A stretch of 64,000 bases of DNA from Paraburkholderia caffeinilytica (GTDB lineage: Bacteria > Pseudomonadota > Gammaproteobacteria > Burkholderiales > Burkholderiaceae), in assembly GCF_003368325.1 (NCBI RefSeq), contig NZ_CP031467.1, positions 868,001-932,000 of the forward strand, given 5' to 3'. The position numbers and the translations under genes were made by a program. A model generated the notes under the pieces. It was not told where the DNA came from. It did not search any database and was given only the letters and a program-made list of their open reading frames with translations. Shown piece by piece: positions 47,417 to 54,881 of this stretch (its first letter is position 1; each line of letters begins with the position of its first letter).

Positions 47417-48247
47417 ATGTCCGATACGAATACCGTCAGCCACCCGAGCACGAGCGAGCCGCAGGACGACGTGATCCTCGCGCTCGAAGACGTCAGCAAG
47501 TACTTCGGCCAGGTCATCGCACTGAGTGGCGTGACCTTGCGTCTGAAGCGCGGCGAAGTGCATTGCCTGCTCGGCGACAACGGCGCGGGCAAATCGACCC
47601 TGATCAAGACGCTCGCCGGCGTGCATCGGCCCTCCTCCGGCCAATATCTGGTGGACGGCAAACCAGTGCAATTCGAGTCGCCGAAAGACGCGCTCGACCT
47701 CGGCATCGCCACCGTCTATCAGGATCTTGCGCTGGTGCCATTGCTGTCGGTGGCGCGCAACTTCTTCATGGGCCGCGAGCCGCAGAAAAAACTGTTCGGC
47801 TTCCTGAACGTGATGGACCTCGAAACCAGCGCCACCACCGCACGCGACAAGCTCGCCGAAATGGGCATCAACGTGCGCGATCCGCATCAACCGATCGGAA
47901 CGATGTCCGGTGGCGAAAAACAGTGCCTCGCCATCGCGCGGGCGATTCACTTCGGCGCGCGCGTGCTGATCCTCGACGAGCCGACTGCCGCACTCGGCGT
48001 CAAGCAGAGCTTCAACGTGCTGAAGCTGATCCACACGGCGCGCGCCAAAGGCATCTCGGTGATCTTCATCACGCACAACGTGCATCACGCGTATCCGATC
48101 GGCGATTCGTTCACGCTGCTCAATCGCGGCAGATCGCTCGGCACGTTCACGAAGGACACCATCAGCAAGGACGAAGTACTCGACATGATGGCCGGCGGCG
48201 CCGAAATGCAGAAAATGATCGGCGAACTCGACGGCGCGACGATCTGA
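47417..48247 (+). CDS. Sugar (inositol) ABC transporter ATPase
   Basis: A 276-residue ATPase with one nucleotide-binding domain, like FrcA rather than the duplicated RbsA. Walker A is GDNGAGKST, the signature is MSGGEKQ, and Walker B is [12 protein letters not shown], followed by the H-loop ITHNVHHA. It would form a homodimer powering the adjacent permease. GAGGAG lies upstream of the ATG. iolC follows 66 nt after the stop codon on the same strand. Confidence 0.93.
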   Translation: MSDTNTVSHPSTSEPQDDVILALEDVSKYFGQVIALSGVTLRLKRGEVHCLLGDNGAGKSTLIKTLAGVHRPSSGQYLVDGKPVQFESPKDALDLGIATVYQDLALVPLLSVARNFFMGREPQKKLFGFLNVMDLETSATTARDKLAEMGINVRDPHQPIGTMSGGEKQCLAIARAIHFGARVLILDEPTAALGVKQSFNVLKLIHTARAKGISVIFITHNVHHAYPIGDSFTLLNRGRSLGTFTKDTISKDEVLDMMAGGAEMQKMIGELDGATI

Positions 48248-48313
48248 TTCATTCACGCGGGTTTCCGGCGCTTGCCGCGCCTCACGCCCGCGTTCAGCTA
48301 TTCAGGAATATTC

Positions 48314-50347
48314 ATGGATCACTCCAGCACATCCAGCGGAACCGGAATCGCGAACGGCAGCCGTTTCGCGCCGGACCGCAGTCGCGACATCGTCTGCCTT
48401 GGCCGCCTTGCCGTCGATCTGTACGCGCAGCAGGTCGGCGCGCGGCTCGAAGACGTGTCGAGCTTCGCGAAGTACCTCGGCGGTTCGTCGGCGAATATCG
48501 CGTTCGGTTGCGCGCGGCTCGGACTTGCATCAGCGATGCTGGCGCGGGTCGGCAACGATCATATGGGCCGCTTTCTCACCGAGACTTTGACAAAAGAAGG
48601 CTGCGACGTCAGTCGTGTCCGCATCGATCAGGAGCGCCTGACCGCGCTCGTTCTGCTGGGACTGAAAGACCGCGATACGTTTCCGCTGATCTTCTATCGC
48701 GAGAACTGCGCGGATATGGCGGTGGATGAAGCGGATTTCGACGAGGCGTATATTGCGTCGTCGAAAGCGCTGCTGATTACCGGCACGCACTTTTCGACCG
48801 AACAGGTGAATCGCACCAGCCGCCGCGCACTCGACTATGCACGGCGCAATAACGTGCGCACCGTACTCGATATCGACTATCGCCCGGTGTTGTGGGGCCT
48901 GACAGGCAAGGCGGACGGCGAAACCCGCTTTGTCGCCAGCGAAGGCGTGACCGCGCACTTGCAGCGCATCCTGCCTTTGTTCGACCTCGTGATCGGCACC
49001 GAGGAGGAGTTCCGCATCGCCGGCGGCAAGACCGAACTCGTCGACGCGCTCGCGATGGTGCGCGCCGTGACGCCGGCCACGCTGGTTCTGAAGCGCGGGC
49101 CGATGGGCTGCCAGATCATCGACGGCACCGTGCCCGCCACGCTCGACGACTTGCCGATTCACGGCGGCGTGGAAGTCGAAGTGCTCAACGTACTCGGCGC
49201 GGGCGACGCATTCGCCTCGGGCTTTCTCTCCGGATGGCTGCGCGATCAACCGCTCGAAGCGTGCGCGCGGGCGGCCAACGCCAGCGGCGCGCTGGTCGTC
49301 TCGCGTCACGGCTGTGCGCCCGCGATGCCGACACCCGCCGAACTCGACTACTTCCTGCGCGAAGCCAAGGCCGATCCGCAACGCATGCGCCGCCCCGACC
49401 GCGATGCGACGCTCGCACGCCTGCATCGCGTCTCCCCTGCCCGCAAACAATGGGACGAAGTACTCGGCTTCGCGTTCGACCACCGCAACCAGTTCTTCGA
49501 ACTCGCCCAGCAGACCGGCGCCGGCGAGGCGCGCATCGTGCAATTGAAGGGCTTGTTCGTCGACGCCGTCGCGCAGACGGAAGCCGCCTTGGGCTTGCAA
49601 GGCCGCATCGGCATCTTGAGCGACGACCGCTACGGTCAGGACGCATTGAACGCCGCCACCGGACGCGGCTGGTGGATCGGCCGGCCGGTTGAACTGCCCG
49701 GCTCCGTGCCGCTCGTGTTCGACCACGGCCGCTCGATCGGCACGACGCTGATCGCGTGGCCGCAGGAACACATCGCCAAGTGCCTCGTGCAATTTCATCC
49801 CGACGAACCCGTCGAACAACGCCTCGAACAGGAAGCGCAACTGCGTGCGCTTTACGACGCGACGCAAGCGAGCGGCCACGAATTGCTGCTGGAAGTGATT
49901 CCGCCGAAACACGCGCATTTGCCGCAAGCGCCGGACATTGTTTATCGCGCGCTGAAGCGGCTGTACAACATCGGGATCTATCCGGAATGGTGGAAGCTCG
50001 AACCGATGGACGCCACGCAATGGCAAGCCGTCGACGCGCTGATCGCCGAGCGCGATCCGTACTGCCGGGGCGTGGTGCTGCTCGGTTTGTCGGCGGGCGT
50101 CGAGCAATTGAACGAGGGCTTTCGGGCGGCGGCGCAATCGGCAACGTGCCGTGGCTTTACCGTGGGCCGCACGATTTTTCACGAGCCGAGCCATGCGTGG
50201 CTCGCCGGTGAGATCGGCGACGACGAGCTGATCGCCCGGGTGCGCCGCACGTTCGAAACACTGATTGCGTCGTGGCGTGCGGCGCGTGGAACGGCAAGCA
50301 CGCAGCCCGCCGCGGCGAGCCACACACATCAGGAGCAGGCCGCATGA
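48314..50347 (+). CDS. iolC: 5-dehydro-2-deoxygluconokinase fused to DUF2090 aldolase-like domain
   Basis: A 677-residue fusion. Residues ~35-360 are a PfkB-family sugar kinase (CLGRLAVDLYAQQVG, YLGGSSANIAFGCARLG, NVLGAGDAFASGFLSGWL with the catalytic Asp) that phosphorylates 5-dehydro-2-deoxygluconate. Residues ~370-660 are DUF2090, a class I aldolase-like domain proposed to cleave the product, replacing iolJ. The fused form is common in proteobacteria. The start at 48314 follows AGGA. The stop codon overlaps the iolD start by 4 nt. Confidence 0.92.
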   Translation: MDHSSTSSGTGIANGSRFAPDRSRDIVCLGRLAVDLYAQQVGARLEDVSSFAKYLGGSSANIAFGCARLGLASAMLARVGNDHMGRFLTETLTKEGCDVSRVRIDQERLTALVLLGLKDRDTFPLIFYRENCADMAVDEADFDEAYIASSKALLITGTHFSTEQVNRTSRRALDYARRNNVRTVLDIDYRPVLWGLTGKADGETRFVASEGVTAHLQRILPLFDLVIGTEEEFRIAGGKTELVDALAMVRAVTPATLVLKRGPMGCQIIDGTVPATLDDLPIHGGVEVEVLNVLGAGDAFASGFLSGWLRDQPLEACARAANASGALVVSRHGCAPAMPTPAELDYFLREAKADPQRMRRPDRDATLARLHRVSPARKQWDEVLGFAFDHRNQFFELAQQTGAGEARIVQLKGLFVDAVAQTEAALGLQGRIGILSDDRYGQDALNAATGRGWWIGRPVELPGSVPLVFDHGRSIGTTLIAWPQEHIAKCLVQFHPDEPVEQRLEQEAQLRALYDATQASGHELLLEVIPPKHAHLPQAPDIVYRALKRLYNIGIYPEWWKLEPMDATQWQAVDALIAERDPYCRGVVLLGLSAGVEQLNEGFRAAAQSATCRGFTVGRTIFHEPSHAWLAGEIGDDELIARVRRTFETLIASWRAARGTASTQPAAASHTHQEQAA

Positions 50348-52308
50348 ATCAGCGCGTATTGCATCACGATGCGGCGTCCGCCAACGACGCCACCCAGGCC
50401 CGCGCGCCATCGGACGGCACCGTCCGCCTGACGACTGCCCAGGCGCTGGTTCGCTACCTCGCCGCGCAGCGCGTCGCGACCGAAGACGGCAGCAGCACCG
50501 AACCGCTCTTCGGCGGCGTGTTCGCGATCTTCGGGCACGGCAACGTAGCGGGAATCGGCGAAGCCTTGTATCAGCACCGCGAAGCGTTGCCCACGCTGCG
50601 CGCTCACAACGAACAGGCGATGGCGCACAGCGCGATCGCCTATGCGAAGGCGCACTTCCGCCGCCGCATGATGGCCGTCACGACGTCGATCGGACCCGGC
50701 GCGACCAATCTGATCACCGCGGCCGCGCTCGCGCATGTGAACCGTCTGCCTGTGCTGCTGTTACCCGGCGATGTGTTTATCTCCCGCGCGCCCGATCCGG
50801 TGTTGCAGCAGGTCGAGGATTTCCATGATGGCGGCGTCTCCGCCAACGATGCGTTCAAGCCGGTGTCGCGCTACTTCGACCGCATCGTGCATCCGGCGCA
50901 GTTGCTCAATGCGTTGCCGCGCGCCATGCGCGTGCTCACCGATGCGGCGTTGTGCGGCCCCGTCACGCTCGCTTTGCCGCAGGATGTGCAAGCACAGGCG
51001 TGGGATTTCCCGGCCGACTTCTTTGCGCCACGCGTCGTCACATTCCATTCCCCCGCGCCACGCGTGGAAGACATCGAAGCGGCAGTTGCCCGTCTGCGCC
51101 GCGCCGAACGCCCACTGATCGTCGCGGGCGGCGGTGTGCTTTATGGCCACGCGACCGATGCGCTGCACCGCTTCGCCGCCGCGCACGGCATTCCGGTGGC
51201 GGAAACGCAAGCCGGCAAGGGATCGCTTGCGTGGAACGATCCGTTGAACGCCGGCGCGTTGGGCGTGACCGGTTCGCCCGCCGCCAATGCGCTCGCCCAC
51301 GACGCCGATTGCGTGCTGGCGATCGGCACGCGCTTGCAGGACTTCACGACCGGCTCGAACACATTGTTCACTCAGGCCGACGTGATCGGCATCAACGCAA
51401 ATCCGTTCGACGGCCTCAAGCATCGCGCGCTGGTGGTCGAAGCCGACGCACGTCTCGCGCTGGATGCGCTCGCCGAACCCCTGCAAGGCTGGCACGCGGA
51501 CCGCACATGGACCGCGCGCGCGCACAAACTCGCGGCGGGCTGGCGCGATACCGTGAGCACGCTCACACATGCGCCGCAACGCGACACCGTGCTGCCGTAC
51601 GAGGGCGACGTGATCGGCGCGGTGCAGCGTTCGAGTGCGCGTTCCGCGACGGACGACATCGTCGTGTGCGCCGCGGGAACCTTGCCGGCCGAATTGCACA
51701 AGCTCTGGCGCGCCGGCAAACCAGGCGCGTATCACGTCGAATACGGCTACTCGTGCATGGGCTACGAAATCGCCGGCGGACTCGGCGTGAAACTCGCACG
51801 GCCCGCGCGTGAAGTGATCGTGATGGTCGGCGACGGCAGCTATCTGATGATGAACAGCGAGATCGCGACCTCGGTGATGATCGGCGCGAAGCTGATCGTG
51901 GTGGTGCTCGACAATCGCGGCTACGGCTGCATCAACCGCTTGCAGCAGGCCTGCGGCGGCGCGCCGTTCAACAACCTGCTCGACGACTGCATGCAGGGCC
52001 CGCTCGGCGCACCGAAGATCGACTTCGCCGCGCATGCACGCTCGCTCGGCGCGCAGGCCGAGCACGTCGCGAACATCGGCGAACTTGAAAACGCACTGCA
52101 ACGTGCGCGCGCCGCCGATCGCACCTACGTGATAAGCATCGACACCGATCCGGCCCGTACCACGGCCGACGGCGGCTGGTGGTGGGAAGTCGCGGTGCCC
52201 GAGGTATCGGCGCGCGACACCGTGCGTGCCGCGCGATCGCAATACGACGCGCAACTCGCCGCACGCGCCGCGCCCAGCGACCGCCCCGGCCGCATCGACA
52301 ACGAATGA
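50344..52308 (+). CDS. iolD: 3D-(3,5/4)-trihydroxycyclohexane-1,2-dione hydrolase
   Basis: A 654-residue thiamine-diphosphate enzyme that opens the cyclitol ring in the third step of inositol breakdown. The N-terminal HNEQAMAHSAIAYAK has the cofactor-activating Glu. The ThDP/metal motif GDGSYLMMNSEIATS runs to DNRGYGCINRLQ. Length and order match IolD rather than acetolactate synthase. The ATG overlaps the iolC stop codon (ATGA). Confidence 0.95.
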   Translation: MNQRVLHHDAASANDATQARAPSDGTVRLTTAQALVRYLAAQRVATEDGSSTEPLFGGVFAIFGHGNVAGIGEALYQHREALPTLRAHNEQAMAHSAIAYAKAHFRRRMMAVTTSIGPGATNLITAAALAHVNRLPVLLLPGDVFISRAPDPVLQQVEDFHDGGVSANDAFKPVSRYFDRIVHPAQLLNALPRAMRVLTDAALCGPVTLALPQDVQAQAWDFPADFFAPRVVTFHSPAPRVEDIEAAVARLRRAERPLIVAGGGVLYGHATDALHRFAAAHGIPVAETQAGKGSLAWNDPLNAGALGVTGSPAANALAHDADCVLAIGTRLQDFTTGSNTLFTQADVIGINANPFDGLKHRALVVEADARLALDALAEPLQGWHADRTWTARAHKLAAGWRDTVSTLTHAPQRDTVLPYEGDVIGAVQRSSARSATDDIVVCAAGTLPAELHKLWRAGKPGAYHVEYGYSCMGYEIAGGLGVKLARPAREVIVMVGDGSYLMMNSEIATSVMIGAKLIVVVLDNRGYGCINRLQQACGGAPFNNLLDDCMQGPLGAPKIDFAAHARSLGAQAEHVANIGELENALQRARAADRTYVISIDTDPARTTADGGWWWEVAVPEVSARDTVRAARSQYDAQLAARAAPSDRPGRIDNE

Positions 52309-52318
52309 GGACGCCCGC

Positions 52319-53245
52319 ATGACTGCTTTCGACGTACGTATCGGCATCAATCCCTTATCGTGGATGAACGACGACTTGCCATCGCTTGGTGGCGAAACGC
52401 CGCTCGAAGTCGCGTTGACCGAAGGACGCCAGATCGGCTACCAGGGGTTCGAACTCGGCAACAAGTTTCCGCGCGAGCCGCAGGCGTTAAAGACGCTGCT
52501 CGCCCAATACGATCTGGCCTTGGTATCCGGCTGGTACTCCGGACGACTCGCGCGGCGCAGCGTGGAAGAGGAAATCGCCTCCGTCGGCCCGCATCTCGAC
52601 CTGCTCGCACAGAACGGCGCGACCGCGATGGTCTACGGCGAAGTCGCCGATTCGATCCAGGGCGCACCGCAGCCGCTGTACCAGCGCCCGCGTTTTTTCA
52701 GCGAAGCGCAATGGGCAGCGTATGCGACGCGCGTCGATGAATTCGCGCGCTACACGCTAAGCCGCGGCGTGCGGCTGGCGTACCATCATCACATGGGCGC
52801 GTATGTCGAAACGCCGGCTGACGTCGATCAACTGATGTCGCGCACGAGCGACGCCGTCGGCCTGCTATTCGACGCCGGGCACATCACGTTTGCCGGAGGC
52901 GATCCGCTCGCGGTGCTCGACAAACACATCGGGCGCGTGTGTCACGTACACTGCAAGGACGTTCGACCCGCGGTGATGAAACTGGCGCGCAATCGCAACT
53001 GGAGCTTTCTCGATGCCGTGATCGCCGGAGCGTTCACGGTACCGGGCGATGGTGCGGTGAACTTCCCGGCGCTCGTCGATCGATTGAAGCGGCATGGTTA
53101 TCGCGGCTGGCTGGTGGTTGAAGCGGAACAGGACCCGGTGGTGGCGCCATCGTACGAATACGCGCAGAAAGGATTCAGGACCTTGCGAGCGCTGGTGGAT
53201 GCGCCACTCGACGCCGGTGACAAGATTGGGCAGGAGGCAGCATGA
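52319..53245 (+). CDS. iolE: Inosose dehydratase
   Basis: A 308-residue TIM-barrel dehydratase that removes water from scyllo-inosose in the second step of the pathway. Typical blocks are GINPLSWMNDDLPSLGG at the N-terminus, YQGFELGNKFP, the metal-binding YHHHMGAYVET and DAGHITFAGGDP, and HCKDVR. The start at 52319 follows GAGGAC. The stop codon overlaps the iolB start (ATGA). Confidence 0.95.
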   Translation: MTAFDVRIGINPLSWMNDDLPSLGGETPLEVALTEGRQIGYQGFELGNKFPREPQALKTLLAQYDLALVSGWYSGRLARRSVEEEIASVGPHLDLLAQNGATAMVYGEVADSIQGAPQPLYQRPRFFSEAQWAAYATRVDEFARYTLSRGVRLAYHHHMGAYVETPADVDQLMSRTSDAVGLLFDAGHITFAGGDPLAVLDKHIGRVCHVHCKDVRPAVMKLARNRNWSFLDAVIAGAFTVPGDGAVNFPALVDRLKRHGYRGWLVVEAEQDPVVAPSYEYAQKGFRTLRALVDAPLDAGDKIGQEAA

Positions 53246-54042
53246 GTTTATTGGTGAAGGCTCAGCGCGAGGGCCAGACGATCGCGCGGGTGACGCCTGA
53301 GTCGGCGTGCTGGCGGTATGTGGGATTTGCCGCGTACCGGTTGGGCGCGGATGAAGTCGTGCATGTGTTTGAGCCGTCGCGAGAGGTGTGCATCGTCGTG
53401 CTCACCGGCGCGGTGGATATTGAAACCGGCGATGCCAAATGGAGTTCGCTGGGGTCGCGCGACAGCGTGTTCGAGGATTCCGCGCCGTATGCGGTGTATT
53501 TGCCGCCAGGCGTGCGGACGACGGTTCGCGCCTGTCGCGATGCCGAGGTTGGCGTGGCGAGTGCGCCTGGCAAGGGTTTGTATCCCGCGAGGTTGATCGA
53601 ACCTTCCACGATGAAGCGCTCCACGCGTGGGAAGGGGCTGAATACGCGCTACGTATGCGATATTCTTCCGCAGACCGAGCTTGCGGAGTCTTTACTTGTG
53701 GTTGAAGTTCGGACGCCCGGCGGGCATGCGTCGAGCTATCCGCCGCATAAGCACGATACCGATAATGTGCCTCATGAGAGTTCGCTCGAAGAGACTTACT
53801 ATCATCGGCTCGATCCGCCGCAAGGGTTTGCCTTTCAGCGTGTGTATACCGATATGCGCGATATCGATGAGTCGATGGCGGTTGAGAATCACGACGTCGT
53901 GATGGTGCCGCGTGGGTATCATCCGGTTGTGGTTCCCTATGGGTATGATTCTTATTATTTGAATGTGATGGCAGGCGGGCAGCGTGTGTGGCATTTTCAT
54001 AATGATCCTGCGCATGAGTGGATTATTAATAAGGATGGCTGA
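53242..54042 (+). CDS. iolB: 5-deoxy-glucuronate isomerase
   Basis: A 266-residue bicupin that converts 5-deoxy-glucuronate to 5-dehydro-2-deoxygluconate, feeding IolC. The metal-binding PPHKHD histidines and later EETYYHRL, VPRGYHPVVVPYGYDSYYLN blocks are diagnostic. It is the last gene of the iolCDEB run. Third codon positions shift to T/G through the gene and are almost only T or G in the last ~40 codons, unlike iolC, iolD and iolE. It is followed directly by repeat copy D. Confidence 0.95.
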   Translation: MSLLVKAQREGQTIARVTPESACWRYVGFAAYRLGADEVVHVFEPSREVCIVVLTGAVDIETGDAKWSSLGSRDSVFEDSAPYAVYLPPGVRTTVRACRDAEVGVASAPGKGLYPARLIEPSTMKRSTRGKGLNTRYVCDILPQTELAESLLVVEVRTPGGHASSYPPHKHDTDNVPHESSLEETYYHRLDPPQGFAFQRVYTDMRDIDESMAVENHDVVMVPRGYHPVVVPYGYDSYYLNVMAGGQRVWHFHNDPAHEWIINKDG

Positions 54043-54059
54043 TTTTTGTTTCTCCTGCG

Positions 54060-54475
54060 GAGCGAGGGGTTGGTTGCCTGCGGCGGTTGGGGGTTTCTTG
54101 ATTTTGTTGCCTGTTTTGGGGGCTTTTTCTGTGTGCCTGCGGTGTTGGCCTTTCCTTGAATTGCTAGTGGTCTATTAGCGTTCGCCCCTGTGCGGGGCAG
54201 GCACTCACTTCTCTTTGCCGCCGCAAAGAGAAGTAAGCAAGAGAAAGCGGCTCACACCGATCATGCTAAGCGGGTCCCGCAGCTCGCACACGGTAGTGGT
54301 GCATCTGGAATCCGTGCCCTCGCACCTTCAGGCGTTAGTGACAAGGGGCTCATCAGCTCCCACTCCGCACTGCGTGCGTCGCGGACGGGTCTGCTTGGGA
54401 AACCAGCGGCTTCGTTTGGGTTCGGTGGGAGCCATCGGCTTCGCCTCGGCGACGCACCAACGCGACAGAGGTGAA
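54060..54475 (+). repeat. Dispersed repeat element, copy D
   Basis: The plus-oriented left arm of the second head-to-head pair. The outer part has TTGCCTGCGGCGGTTGGGGG and TGCCTGCGGTGTTGG blocks, the core begins at 54147, and the hairpin is at 54204-54237. The inner part carries TCCCACTCCGCACTGCGTGC as in A and B, then a TCGGCTTCGCCTCGGCGACG block shared with the B-C spacer. Confidence 0.85.
54204..54237. other. Conserved hairpin of repeat copy D
   Basis: Arms 54204-54218 and 54223-54237 pair over 15 bp with one mismatch around the loop CGCC. Confidence 0.8.
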
Positions 54476-54504
54476 ACACCACGCCACTGCGCCGAAGGAG
54501 GCGT

Positions 54505-54880
54505 GAGCGCTAAAACGCAGCGATCGGTTTTCGGAAGTACGCTTCGGCGCGCGTAGCGCCGCCGGAAGTATGACGCCCTTGTCACACGCATAGGCAGGGG
54601 CACGAACACAGATTCCAGATGCACCACTACCCGTTGCGAGCTGCGGGACCCGCTTAGCAGGATCGGTGTGAGCCGCTTTCTCTTGCTTACTTCTCTTTGC
54701 GGCGGCAAAGAGAAGTAAGTGCCTGCCCCGCACAGGGGCGAACGCTAATAGACCACTAGCAATTCAAGGAAAGGCAACACCGCAGGCAGACTGACAAGAA
54801 GCACAAAACAGAAAAACAGATCAAGGAAAGCCCACCGCCACAGGCAAACAAACAACAACCGCCGAACAGGCAAAAAAACC
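54505..54880 (-). repeat. Dispersed repeat element, copy E
   Basis: The minus-oriented right arm of the D-E pair. The inner part carries the CTTCCGGCGGCGCTACGCGC type of sequence also found in copy C. The hairpin is at 54686-54719. The outer arm reaches the stop codon of the lipoprotein gene. Confidence 0.85.
54686..54719. other. Conserved hairpin of repeat copy E
   Basis: Arms 54686-54700 and 54705-54719 are perfectly complementary over 15 bp; the loop reads GGCG on the plus strand. Confidence 0.85.
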
Positions 54881-54881
54881 A

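Larger units (their letters stand above)
54043..54881. other. Convergent intergenic region filled by a paired repeat element
   Basis: All 839 bp between iolB and the lipoprotein gene consist of repeat copies D and E in inverted orientation and a short spacer (about 54476-54504). Open frames here repeat those in the B-C element and are not called as genes. No other terminator is visible for iolB or the lipoprotein gene. Confidence 0.8.

Noticed and set aside
54043..54881. Insertion sequence or MITE of a known transposon
   Set aside because: Inverted arms are present, but no transposase, no clean short terminal repeat and no target-site duplication could be seen. A MITE-like origin remains possible and is left open in the findings.
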